The translations under genes were made by a program, and so were the position numbers. A model generated the notes under the pieces. That model saw only the letters and a list, made by a program, of their open reading frames with translations, did not search any database and had not been told where the DNA came from. This document shows positions 37,012 through 44,918 of a stretch of 64,000 nt of DNA, piece by piece. How positions within the stretch are numbered: the first letter of the stretch is position 1; each line of letters opens with the position of its first letter. The stretch lies in the NCBI RefSeq assembly GCF_024199925.1, contig NZ_JANADR010000001.1:7071501-7135500 (forward strand), given 5' to 3'. Source of the DNA: Bradyrhizobium sp. CCGUVB1N3 (GTDB lineage: Bacteria; Pseudomonadota; Alphaproteobacteria; Rhizobiales; Xanthobacteraceae).

Positions 37012-37110
37012 GTCATCGCCCGCGAAGGCGGGCGATCCTGTATTCCAGAGGCGACGACGAATACGGAGAGGCTGCCGCGTACTGGATGTCCCGCCTTCGC
37101 GGGGCATGAC
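37012..37110. repeat. Palindromic intergenic repeat (GTCATCGCCCGCGAAGG type)
   Basis: GTCATCGCCCGCGAAGGCGGG at the left pairs with CCCGCCTTCGCGGGGCATGAC at the right, around a unique centre. It lies between convergent genes. Confidence 0.75.
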
Positions 37111-37176
37111 AGCGGAGATTGTGTGGGCGATGTGCTCGCCTCACCGTGATACGTTGCCCTCGCGGCATCACCCGCC

Positions 37177-37530
37177 TCACCGCGACACGTGCGCCGACAC
37201 CGCGAGCCATTTTCCGTTCTGCCTGGCCCAGCAGTCGGTATAGCGGCCGGTGGCCTGCTGGCCGTCCGCCGTGGTGTAGCTGGTGGCGCCGTGGATGATG
37301 GCGAAGTCGCCCATGATGCGAATTCTGACGTCGTGCTCCCTGAGATTCCGGATCGCGATCGGCTGCGCCGTCTGCCTCAAAAAGCCGGCGCGGTCGACCA
37401 GCGTCTTGTCGGGATTGGTGCAGTAGAACTCGGGCGCCAGGATCTCGTCGAAGCGCTTGACGTCGCAATTCTGCACGGATGCGACGTAGTCGCGGTTGAG
37501 CGCGGTGAGCTGTCCCAGATCCTTGCTCAT
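37177..37530 (-). CDS. NTF2-like / DUF4440 family protein
   Basis: A 117-residue single-domain protein with the cone-shaped NTF2 fold: an N-terminal helix (LTALNRDYVASVQNCDVKRFDEILAPEFYC), a strand with DVRIRIMGDFAIIHGATSYTTADGQQATGRYTDCWARQNGKWL, and a C-terminal VSAHVSR. No signal peptide. The fold supports hydrolases, isomerases and ligand carriers; key residues do not identify one. It is alone between convergent and same-strand genes with no obvious partner. Confidence 0.88.
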   Translation of the reverse strand: MSKDLGQLTALNRDYVASVQNCDVKRFDEILAPEFYCTNPDKTLVDRAGFLRQTAQPIAIRNLREHDVRIRIMGDFAIIHGATSYTTADGQQATGRYTDCWARQNGKWLAVSAHVSR

Positions 37531-37713
37531 GTGGTTCCTCTACTTTCCGCGGCGCGAAAGCGCGAACCCGCAATCCCGAACTTGTCAGCGTCATTTCGGG
37601 TTCAGCCCTGCCGGCCGTTCCGGAATAACGCGCTGCTGTCTAATCATCTAACATGAACGGCGGTATGAAGCCGCCGAATTCCCGCTCTTCGCGAGCGATG
37701 ACCGAGAGCGACG

Positions 37714-38685
37714 CTACGCCGCCCCGATCAATATTCCGACTCCGAGCACGATGGCGCCGCCGAGCACGATCTGGAACACCGCCTGCAGGAAAGGCGTATC
37801 CATGTAGCGCGCGCGGATGAAGGCGATCGCCCATAATTCGAAGAACACGACGACGCAGGCGATCGCGGTCGCGATCCAGAACGCATTGGGCCAGGAGTCC
37901 GGGACGAGATAGGGCATGGTGTGGCCGAGGCCGCCGAGCGTCGTCATCAAGCCGCAGGTGACGCCGCGCAGCCAGGGCGAGCCGCGACCGGTGAGCGAGC
38001 CGTCGTCCGAGAGGGCCTCCGCAAAGCCCATGCTGATGCCGGCGCCGATCGAGGCGGCGAGCCCAACCAGAAACGTCTGCCAGTTCTGATGCGTGGCGAA
38101 GGCGGCTGCGAACAGCGGTGCCAGCGTCGAGACCGAGCCGTCCATCAGGCCGGCGAGGCCCGGCTGCACATATTGCAGCACGAACATGCGGCGGCGCGTG
38201 CGGTCTTCCTCTGCGCGCACGTCGGGCTTGAGAATCTCGTCCGTCAGCTTGGCGGCGGTGTTCTCGTGATGCTTCTCCTCCTCGGCGAGATCGCCGAGCA
38301 GGCGGCGCACGCCGACATCCTCGGCCTGCTCGGCGGCGCGCGCGTAAAACCGCTCGGCCTCGAGCTCCATGGTCTCGACCTCTTTCCGGATCGTGTCGAG
38401 CGGCAGGTTCTTGGTCAGCCAGATCGGGCGGCGGCGCAGGAAGCCCCGGACGTCATCGCGGCGGATCGGCGGCAGATGCGGGCCGAAGCGTTCTTCGTAG
38501 AGCTGAAGCAGGCGATGGCGGTGGCCGCGTTCCTCCTCGGCCATCTGCTCGAAGATCTTGGCCGAGTCCGGATAGCGCTCCTTCAGGTCCTCGGCGAAGG
38601 TCATGTAGATGCGGCTGTCTTCCTCCTCGGAGGAAATCGCAACCGCGAGCACCTCTCGCTCGGTCAGATCGGCAAAATTCTTCAC
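37714..38685 (-). CDS. mbfA: Membrane-bound ferritin A (iron exporter)
   Basis: A 323-residue inner-membrane protein with an N-terminal ferritin/rubrerythrin-like di-iron domain (about residues 1-165) fused to a CCC1/VIT1-type membrane transporter domain (about 180-323). The ExxH iron ligands appear in MAEEERGHRHRLL and LAEEEKHHENTAAKL, with further Glu residues in ISSEEEDSRIY and METMELEAERFY. The membrane part has about five helices including LMDGSVSTLAPLFAAAF and GMGFAEALSDDGS-like sequence. In Bradyrhizobium japonicum MbfA exports iron and protects from peroxide, and is repressed by Irr. Start is GTG at 38685. A perfect iron-control palindrome sits 15 bp upstream. Confidence 0.95.
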   Translation of the reverse strand: MKNFADLTEREVLAVAISSEEEDSRIYMTFAEDLKERYPDSAKIFEQMAEEERGHRHRLLQLYEERFGPHLPPIRRDDVRGFLRRRPIWLTKNLPLDTIRKEVETMELEAERFYARAAEQAEDVGVRRLLGDLAEEEKHHENTAAKLTDEILKPDVRAEEDRTRRRMFVLQYVQPGLAGLMDGSVSTLAPLFAAAFATHQNWQTFLVGLAASIGAGISMGFAEALSDDGSLTGRGSPWLRGVTCGLMTTLGGLGHTMPYLVPDSWPNAFWIATAIACVVVFFELWAIAFIRARYMDTPFLQAVFQIVLGGAIVLGVGILIGAA

Positions 38686-38699
38686 GGACGCGTCCCAGT

Positions 38700-38722
38700 C
38701 AATTTAGAATGGTTCTAAATTG
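38700..38722 (-). promoter_or_regulatory. Irr iron-control element (ICE-type) at mbfA
   Basis: CAATTTAGAA (38700-38709) and its exact reverse complement (38713-38722) flank TGG. The core TTTAGAA-N3-TTCTAAA is the form described for Irr-bound ICE motifs in rhizobia. It lies between the mbfA start and the next gene, where Irr binding would block transcription when iron is scarce. Confidence 0.88.
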
Positions 38723-38773
38723 TTATAGAGCGCGCCGGTTTCGGGGTCAAATCATGCTGCGTGAGGCTTGGTC

Positions 38774-39916
38774 TCAGCGGGTCTTGGCGAGAAACGCGAT
38801 CAACAGCCGGCTCACCTCGGCGGGCTGCTCCTGCTGCACCCAATGTCCGGCGCCGTCGACGAGATGGCAGCCGAGCATGTTGGTACAGGCGAGGGCCTGC
38901 ATCGCCTCGAACACGCCGGGGCGCTGATAGGTGCCCCAATCCTGCTTGCCGGAGATGAAGCAGGACGGCACGTCGATCGTGCGGCCCGCGAACAGTTGCA
39001 ATTCGTTATTGAAAGCGCCCGACGTGCCGCAGCGATACCATTGCAGCCCGCCCTGGAATCCAGTGCGGCCATATTCGGCGCTGTAATAGGCCAGCTCGCG
39101 ATCCGGCAGCCACTGGTTGGCGGCGATCTCGGCTCGCGAGGGCATCTCCTTCGCGACCGTGTGCGACATGGTCTCGTCGAGATCCATCACGTAGTAGGTC
39201 GGCAGCTTTGCGAGCTCGCCTGCGGACCAGGATTTCAGCGGATAGGGCTTGTTGTCTTTCCAGTCCGCGCTCTTGTGATGATAGTAGGCGCGCAGAAAAT
39301 CGTGCACGCCCTGTGGCGCGCGGTGCATGTCGGTATTCGCCTCGCGTGTCGAATAGTACCACTGGTAATGCTTGCGCGGCCGCGGCAGCGCGACCAGCTC
39401 GCGGTGCACCGGATCATCGCTCGGCGGAGCCGCCGGCTTGTCGACTGCGTTGAACGGCAAGGGCGGCGGCCCGCCGAACGGCGCGCTCATCATCGCCACG
39501 GAGCGGAACACGTCGGGCCGCATCAGCGCGCACCAGGACGCAACCGGACTGCCGAAATCATGCCCGATCACGTCGACGTGCCGGTAGCCGAACGCCGACA
39601 CCAGCCCGAGCGCGTCGTGCACCAGGTTGAACAGCCGGAAGGGCGCGAGATCGCCGTCGTAGTCCGCCTGCCATCCGGTGGTGCGCCCATAGCCGCGCTG
39701 GTCCGGCGCGATCACGTGATAGCCGGCCTCGCTGAGCGCCGGCATCACCTTGCGCCAGGAGAAGGCGAGCTCCGGGAAGCCGTGCAGTAGCAGCACGCAG
39801 GGCCGTCCCCGCGTCTCGAAGCCGGCTTCGAGCACGTGCATGCGCAGGCCGTTGATGCCGTCGACGTAGCGCGAGCGGATGCCGGCGGGCAGAGGGATGT
39901 CGGGGAGAGATGTCAT
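38774..39916 (-). CDS. Alpha/beta hydrolase, epoxide-hydrolase-like
   Basis: A 380-residue soluble hydrolase. ATG at 39916 (MTSLPDIPLP) is used; the extension to 39961 overlaps a palindromic repeat. The oxyanion HG motif is LLLHGFPELAFSW, followed by the IAPDQRGYGRTTG block and the nucleophile elbow GHDFGSPVASW with Asp as nucleophile, which marks epoxide hydrolases or dehalogenases rather than esterases. The catalytic His is in DGAGHWVQQEQP. The lid carries tyrosines (HYQWYYSTREANTDMH). It ends the minus-strand set with the acyl-CoA synthetase and thiolase; substrate unknown. Confidence 0.9.
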   Translation of the reverse strand: MTSLPDIPLPAGIRSRYVDGINGLRMHVLEAGFETRGRPCVLLLHGFPELAFSWRKVMPALSEAGYHVIAPDQRGYGRTTGWQADYDGDLAPFRLFNLVHDALGLVSAFGYRHVDVIGHDFGSPVASWCALMRPDVFRSVAMMSAPFGGPPPLPFNAVDKPAAPPSDDPVHRELVALPRPRKHYQWYYSTREANTDMHRAPQGVHDFLRAYYHHKSADWKDNKPYPLKSWSAGELAKLPTYYVMDLDETMSHTVAKEMPSRAEIAANQWLPDRELAYYSAEYGRTGFQGGLQWYRCGTSGAFNNELQLFAGRTIDVPSCFISGKQDWGTYQRPGVFEAMQALACTNMLGCHLVDGAGHWVQQEQPAEVSRLLIAFLAKTR

Positions 39917-39931
39917 GGCGCGTCTCGCTTT

Positions 39932-40073
39932 CTCGTGCCCCGGACGCAGCGCGGCATGCAATGACGCGCTGCTGAGCCGGGGCCCAGCCCGTCGACACTA
40001 CACAAGAAATCATCGTGGGTCCCGGCTCTGCGGCGCACCGTGAAGACACGCTGCGCCGCGTCCGGGACACGAG
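39932..40073. repeat. Dispersed repeat, family C (copy 1)
   Basis: Starts CTCGTGCCCCGGACGCAGCG and ends with CGCGTCCGGGACACGAG, an inverted pair around a central GGGTCCCGGCTCTGC segment. Related copies lie at 48031 and 50791. Confidence 0.75.
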
Positions 40074-40081
40074 AGGCGATC

Positions 40082-41626
40082 CTAAATCTTCGCCGCCGTC
40101 TTCGGCCAATACCTGTCGCGCAAATGGCGCTTGACCAGCTTGCCGGTGGGAGTGCGCGGCAGCTCGGCCTCGAAATCGATCGAGCGTGGGCATTTGAGGG
40201 CGGAGAGGCGGGTCTTGCAGTAGGCGATCAGGTCGGCTTCGAGCTCCCTGCCGGCGCGACTCATGTCGTGCGGCTGCACGACCGCCTTCACCTCTTCGCC
40301 CATCTCCTCGTTCGGTACGCCGAACACGGCGACGTCGGCGACATCGGGATGGCTGATCAGCACGTCCTCGGTCTCCTGCGGATAGATGTTCACTCCGCCC
40401 GAGATGATCATGTAGGACTTGCGGTCGGTGAGATAGAGGAAGCCGTCCTTGTCGAGATAGCCGACATCACCGAGCGTCGACCAGCCCTTGGCGTTATAGG
40501 CCTTCTTCGTCTTCTCGGGATCGTTGTGATAGGTGAAGACTGGCGCGTCGGCGAAATACACTGTGCCAATCTCGCCAACCGGCTGCTCCTCGTCGTTCTC
40601 GTCCAAAATCTTGATCTTGCCCACCACCGCGCGGCCCACGCTGCCGCGGTGCTCGAGCCATTGTGTGGAGTTGCAGACGGTGACGCCGTTACCTTCCGAG
40701 CCCGCGTAGTATTCGATCAGGATCGGCCCCCACCATTCGATCATCTTGGCCTTGACGTCGGCCGGGCAGGGAGCCGCGGCGTGGATCGCGCCCTTGAGCG
40801 TGGAGACATTGTACTTCGCGCGGGTCTCGTCCGGCAGCTTGAGCATGCGCACGAACATGGTCGGGACGAGTTGCGACTGCGTCACCTTGTATTTCTCGAC
40901 CAGCTTCAAGAACTCCTCGGCGTCGAAATGCTCCATGATGATCGAGGTGCCGCCGAGCACGATCGCCATCATGTTGAAACGCAAGGGAGCTGCGTGATAG
41001 AGCGGGGCGGGTGACAGATAAGTGGTCCCGGGATTCATGCCGCACATGTCGGCGCAGAGCACGCGCAGGAAGGCGTTTGGCTCGTCGATGGACTTGCCCT
41101 CGAAGGCCTTCTTGATGCCTTTCGGGCGGCCGGTCGTGCCCGACGAATACAGCATGTCGTAGCCGGCGACCTCGTCCGCGATCGACGTCGCCGGCTGAGC
41201 CGCGGCTTCCTTGTCGTAGGAGCGGAAGCCGGGCAGCGGCTCATCCATTATGTAGAAGATGGGCTCGCCGGCTGCGCCCTTGATCAACCCCTTGATCTGG
41301 TCGGCGCATTTCGGCGTGGTGATGACGACCTTGGCGCCACAGTCTTTGACGATGTAGTCGATCTCGTCCTGCTTCAGATAACGGCTGATCGCGGTGTAGT
41401 AGAGCCCGCTGCGCTGCGCGGCCCAGCAGATCTCCATGAAAGCGAGGCGGTTCTCCATCAAGAGCGCGATGTGATCGCCGGCCCTAAGCCCCAGCGAGCG
41501 GAAGAGCTGCGCGCCCTGGTTCGAGAGCTCGTCGAGCTCGCGATAGGTGATCGCCTTGCCGGTTCCGGCCATCTGATAGGCGATCTTGTCGGGCGTGGTG
41601 CGGGCGTAGACGGAGGGGTGAGTCAT
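40082..41626 (-). CDS. Acyl-CoA synthetase (AMP-forming)
   Basis: A 514-residue ANL-superfamily ligase that adenylates a carboxylic acid and transfers it to CoA. Motifs: P-loop YSSGTTGRPKG (about residue 163), YYAGSEGNG acyl/AMP site, hinge YLTDRKSYMIISGGVNIYPQETED, and the C-terminal lysine in PRTPTGKLVKRHLR. It lacks an N-terminal signal. It resembles fatty-acid or aromatic acid ligases often called long-chain-fatty-acid-CoA ligases, with substrate unspecified. It lies between the thiolase and the epoxide-hydrolase-like gene on the same strand. Confidence 0.93.
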   Translation of the reverse strand: MTHPSVYARTTPDKIAYQMAGTGKAITYRELDELSNQGAQLFRSLGLRAGDHIALLMENRLAFMEICWAAQRSGLYYTAISRYLKQDEIDYIVKDCGAKVVITTPKCADQIKGLIKGAAGEPIFYIMDEPLPGFRSYDKEAAAQPATSIADEVAGYDMLYSSGTTGRPKGIKKAFEGKSIDEPNAFLRVLCADMCGMNPGTTYLSPAPLYHAAPLRFNMMAIVLGGTSIIMEHFDAEEFLKLVEKYKVTQSQLVPTMFVRMLKLPDETRAKYNVSTLKGAIHAAAPCPADVKAKMIEWWGPILIEYYAGSEGNGVTVCNSTQWLEHRGSVGRAVVGKIKILDENDEEQPVGEIGTVYFADAPVFTYHNDPEKTKKAYNAKGWSTLGDVGYLDKDGFLYLTDRKSYMIISGGVNIYPQETEDVLISHPDVADVAVFGVPNEEMGEEVKAVVQPHDMSRAGRELEADLIAYCKTRLSALKCPRSIDFEAELPRTPTGKLVKRHLRDRYWPKTAAKI

Positions 41627-41651
41627 CGCGGAGGTCCCAAGGCAAATGAGA

Positions 41652-41780
41652 TGTCGTCCCGGCGAAGGCCGGGACCCATAACCACAGGGCGTAGTTTAGC
41701 GGATAATCGTCGTTCGGTACTGCGACCAACCACGGTCGATGGACTTCGCGGTATGGGTCCCGGCCTTCGCCGGGACGACA
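41652..41780. repeat. Perfect 29-bp inverted repeat
   Basis: The 29 bases at 41652-41680 are the exact reverse complement of 41752-41780, around 71 bp of unique sequence. Each arm itself contains a GTCCCGGCGAAGGCCGGGAC stem. It lies between the thiolase and the acyl-CoA synthetase genes. Confidence 0.9.
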
Positions 41781-41802
41781 CCGTTAGTGTGGCCGCAACG
41801 GC

Positions 41803-42975
41803 TTACAGCCGCTCCACGATCGTGACGTTCGCCATGCCGGCGCCTTCGCACATGGTCTGGAGGCCGTAGCGCTTGCCACGTTGCTTCAGCGCATGGACCA
41901 GCGTCGTCATCAGCTTGGTGCCGGAGCCGCCGAGGGGATGGCCGAGCGCGATCGCGCCGCCATTGACGTTGAGGCGGGCGGGATCGGCGCCGGTGGTCTT
42001 CAGCCACGCGGTCGGAACCGAGGCGAAGGCCTCGTTGACCTCGAACAGGTCGATATCGTCGATTCCCATGCCGGTCTTCTCCAGCGCGCGCTTGGTGGCG
42101 TGCAGCGGTGCGTCCAGCATGATGACGGGATCGCCGCCCATCATGGTCATGTGATGCACGCGCGCGAGCGGCTTGACGCCGAGCGATTTGAGGCCGCGTT
42201 CGTTCACCACCATCACGCCGGAGGCGCCGTCGCAGATCTGGCTGGCGCTCGCCGCCGTCAGCCTGCCGTTCTCGGCGATCAGCTTGACGCTCCTGATGCC
42301 ATCGAGGCTGGCGTCGAAGCGGATGCCTTCGTCGATGTGATGGGCGTCCTTCGAGCCGTCGGCACGGGTGATCTCGAGCGGCACGATCTCGTCCTTGAAA
42401 TGGCCTCCTTGCGTCGCCGCAATCGCGCGCTGATGGCTGTTGTAGGAGTATTCGTCGAGTTCATCCTTGGAGAGGCCGTACTTCTCGGCCATCATCTCCG
42501 CGCCGGTGAACTGGCTGAACACGATGTTCGGATAGCGCTGCTCGATGCCCGGGCTCTTGTAATGGCCAAAGCCGTTCTTGGCCGCGAGTTGCGAGGAGAG
42601 GCCCATCGGCACGCGCGTCATCGATTCCACGCCGGCCGCGATCACCACGTCCATCGCGCCGGACATCACGGCTTGGGCAGCGAAATGCAGCGCCTGCTGC
42701 GAGGAGCCGCACTGCCGGTCGATCGAGGTGCCCGGCACGCTCTCCGGCAGTTTCGAGGCCATGATCGCGTTGCGCGCGACGTTGTTGGACTGCTCGCCGA
42801 CCTGCATCACGCAGCCCATGATGACGTCCTCGACCTGCGCCGGATCGACCTTGGCGCGGTCGACCAACTCGTCCAGCACTTTTGCGGCGAGATCGGCCGG
42901 ATGCCAGCCGGCGAGGCGGCCCCCCTTGCGCCCGCCGGCGGTTCGCGCGGCGGCGACGATGTAAGCCTCGGCCAT
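41803..42975 (-). CDS. Acetyl-CoA acyltransferase (thiolase)
   Basis: A 390-residue thiolase that cleaves 3-ketoacyl-CoA (or condenses acetyl-CoA). The active-site residues are present: C89 in DRQCGSSQQ, H346 in NGGAIALGHPLGGSG, and C376 in MCEGAGMAN. The N-terminus MAEAYIVAAARTAGGRKGGRL is of the degradative thiolase group. The final GAGMANVTIVERL has an Ala/Met substitution in the usual CxGxGxG region. It is divergent from the TetR gene; a 20-bp palindrome lies in the shared upstream region. It probably completes a beta-oxidation round with the plus-strand dehydrogenases. Confidence 0.94.
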   Translation of the reverse strand: MAEAYIVAAARTAGGRKGGRLAGWHPADLAAKVLDELVDRAKVDPAQVEDVIMGCVMQVGEQSNNVARNAIMASKLPESVPGTSIDRQCGSSQQALHFAAQAVMSGAMDVVIAAGVESMTRVPMGLSSQLAAKNGFGHYKSPGIEQRYPNIVFSQFTGAEMMAEKYGLSKDELDEYSYNSHQRAIAATQGGHFKDEIVPLEITRADGSKDAHHIDEGIRFDASLDGIRSVKLIAENGRLTAASASQICDGASGVMVVNERGLKSLGVKPLARVHHMTMMGGDPVIMLDAPLHATKRALEKTGMGIDDIDLFEVNEAFASVPTAWLKTTGADPARLNVNGGAIALGHPLGGSGTKLMTTLVHALKQRGKRYGLQTMCEGAGMANVTIVERL

Positions 42976-43045
42976 CTCGGTTTCTCCCTGAATTCTTTTG
43001 AATGGTTGGTTGTCGGGGGCGGATTAAAGGGGTCGACGATGATTT

Positions 43046-43065
43046 AGTCAATCGATCAATTAACT
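43046..43065. promoter_or_regulatory. Candidate TetR operator palindrome
   Basis: AGTCAATCGATCAATTAACT matches its own reverse complement at 16 of 20 positions, centred on GATC. It lies 70 bp upstream of the thiolase start and 63 bp before the chosen TetR start, where an autoregulating TetR would bind. Confidence 0.5.
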
Positions 43066-43127
43066 CTTGTGGGGAGGCGCTGCATGCGCTTATCTGCGCG
43101 CCTCTCGAGGCCAGATCAGGGATCTCC

Positions 43128-43787
43128 GTGACTACCAGCGTACCGAGCAGGCTTCCGAGCGGCAAAAATTCTACGGCGGAGAAGCTGCTGGTGGCCGCGA
43201 GCGAGCTGATGATCGAGCGCTCCTCGATCGAGATTTCGCTCAGCGACATCGCCCAGAAGTCCGGCGCCAACGCCGCGCTGGTCAAATATCACTTCGGCAA
43301 CAAGGACGGCCTGTTGCTGGCGCTGCTCGCGCGCGATGCCGGGACCGAGCTGTCGAACCTCGAATATCTCCTGGTGCAGCCGATCACGCCGACCGCGAAG
43401 CTGAGGCTGCACATCGGCGGGATCATCCGCGCCTATCACCGGTTCCCCTACATGAACCGGCTGATCCACTATCTCCTGCATGAGAGCACGGCAGAGTCTG
43501 CCGACGAGGTCTCAAAATTCTTCGTCGCGCCGCTGCTCGACTTTCATCGCCGTCTGCTCGCCGAGGGCGTCAGCCGCGGCGAGTTCCGCGTCACTGATCC
43601 CGTGCTGTTCTACACCAGCCTGATCGGCGCCTGCGATCACCTGTTCTTCGGCCGGCACGCGATGTCTCGCGCGACCGGCGTCGGCCCGGTCACCGACGAA
43701 GTCTGCCGGCAATACATCAAGCACATGGAAACGCTGATCTGCGGCGGCATCCTCACGCAAGCCGAGGAAGCAGCCGCGGCCGGATAA
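43128..43787 (+). CDS. TetR-family transcriptional regulator
   Basis: A 219-residue repressor. GTG at 43128 is chosen because AGGGA lies 5 nt upstream and because the longer frame from 43002 would run through the divergent promoter region and its palindrome. The N-terminal helix-turn-helix is near residues 30-58 (IEISLSDIAQKSGANAALVKYHFGNKDGL), and the C-terminal ligand domain has IRAYHRFPYMNRLIHYLLHE and SLIGACDHLFFGRHAM. The position beside acyl-CoA genes on both strands suggests an acyl-CoA or aromatic-acyl-CoA ligand, as for PsrA or LiuR-type regulators. The ligand is inference. Confidence 0.9.
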   Translation: MTTSVPSRLPSGKNSTAEKLLVAASELMIERSSIEISLSDIAQKSGANAALVKYHFGNKDGLLLALLARDAGTELSNLEYLLVQPITPTAKLRLHIGGIIRAYHRFPYMNRLIHYLLHESTAESADEVSKFFVAPLLDFHRRLLAEGVSRGEFRVTDPVLFYTSLIGACDHLFFGRHAMSRATGVGPVTDEVCRQYIKHMETLICGGILTQAEEAAAAG

Positions 43788-43870
43788 TCGGCCCAAAACG
43801 TTCAAGAGAGACGTTCAAGTCCAAAGACGTTCAAGTCCAGAGAAGAAACGCCCAAGGAAAGGTACTAGCG

Positions 43871-44629
43871 ATGCAGTTGAAGGATGTTGCCGTTCTCATC
43901 ACCGGCGGTGGCTCGGGCCTGGGCGCCGCGACCGCCCGCGCCATGGCGGCCAAGGGCGCCAGGATCGGCGTGATCGACCAGAGCAAGGAGAATGCCGAGA
44001 AGGTCGCGGCGGAAGTGAAGGGCGTCGCGCTGCATGCCGACGTCACCGACGAGGATGGCATCAAGGCGGCCATCGCCAAGGCGGAAGCCGCGCACGGCAT
44101 TGCGCGCGTGCTGATGAACTGCGCCGGCATCGGCGGCTCGCAGCGCATCGTCGGCAAGGATGGCGTCTATCCGCTGGCGAAATTCGCGCGCATCATCAAC
44201 GTCAACCTGATCGGCACCTTCAACTGCCTGCGCCTGTTCGCCGAGCGTCTCGTCACGGCAGAACCCATTGGTGAAGAGCGTGGCGTCATCATCAACACGG
44301 CGTCCGTTGCGGCCTATGAAGGCCAGATCGGCCAGATCGCGTATTCGGCCTCAAAAGGCGGCGTCGTCGGCCTGACGCTGCCAGCCGCGCGCGACCTTGC
44401 GAGCCAGAAGATCCGCGTCAACACCATTGCGCCCGGCCTGTTCTTCACGCCGCTGCTGATGGGGTTGAGCGAAGAGGCACTGAAGAGCCTTGGCTCCCAG
44501 GTGCCGCATCCCTCGCGTCTCGGCGATGCCGCCGAATACGGCGCGCTCGCCGTGCACATCGTCGAGAACGCGATGCTCAACGGCGAGACCATCCGCCTCG
44601 ACGGCGCCATCCGCATGGCGCCGAGGTAA
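43871..44629 (+). CDS. SDR, 3-hydroxyacyl-CoA dehydrogenase type-2-like, first copy
   Basis: A 252-residue NAD(P)-dependent dehydrogenase. Cofactor motif TGGGSGLG (11-18), acidic residue D37 after the second strand (GVIDQS) favouring NAD, NCAGIG, and the intact catalytic set INTASVAAY...YSASKGG with Ser and YxxxK. Sequence around the tail (NGETIRLDGAIRMAPR) matches type-2 3-hydroxyacyl-CoA dehydrogenases (HSD17B10-like). A close paralog lies at 61445-62206, again next to a feruloyl-CoA-synthase-like gene. It follows TetR by 83 bp and probably does the hydroxyacyl oxidation step. Confidence 0.93.
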   Translation: MQLKDVAVLITGGGSGLGAATARAMAAKGARIGVIDQSKENAEKVAAEVKGVALHADVTDEDGIKAAIAKAEAAHGIARVLMNCAGIGGSQRIVGKDGVYPLAKFARIINVNLIGTFNCLRLFAERLVTAEPIGEERGVIINTASVAAYEGQIGQIAYSASKGGVVGLTLPAARDLASQKIRVNTIAPGLFFTPLLMGLSEEALKSLGSQVPHPSRLGDAAEYGALAVHIVENAMLNGETIRLDGAIRMAPR

Positions 44630-44640
44630 GGCTCTTCTTT

Positions 44641-44796
44641 CCTTCTCCCCTTGTGGGAGAAGGTGGCGCGCTTTGGAGCGCAATTGCGCTCCTGAGCGCG
44701 CCGGATGAGGGGTCTCTATCCGTGGAGACAAACCCCTCACCCAAGTGAACTTTTGGCTCACAGCGATCATGCCCTCTCCCACAAGGGGAGAGGGCA
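44641..44796. repeat. Dispersed palindromic repeat, family B (copy 4)
   Basis: CCTTCTCCCCTTGTGGGAGAAGG at the left, GGCGCGCTTTGGAGCGCAAT in the middle and CCCTCTCCCACAAGGGGAGAGGG at the right, a reverse-orientation relative of the 12302 element. Confidence 0.8.
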
Positions 44797-44918
44797 CAGC
44801 AATCGGCACCTCGTTCCGCAGGTGCAGGAAGATCACTTCCTCGATAAGCGAAAGCCTGTCTATATCAAGCGCTGAACGAGAATGATCCGCAAAGGACAAT
44901 AATTCCGGGAGACGCAAA

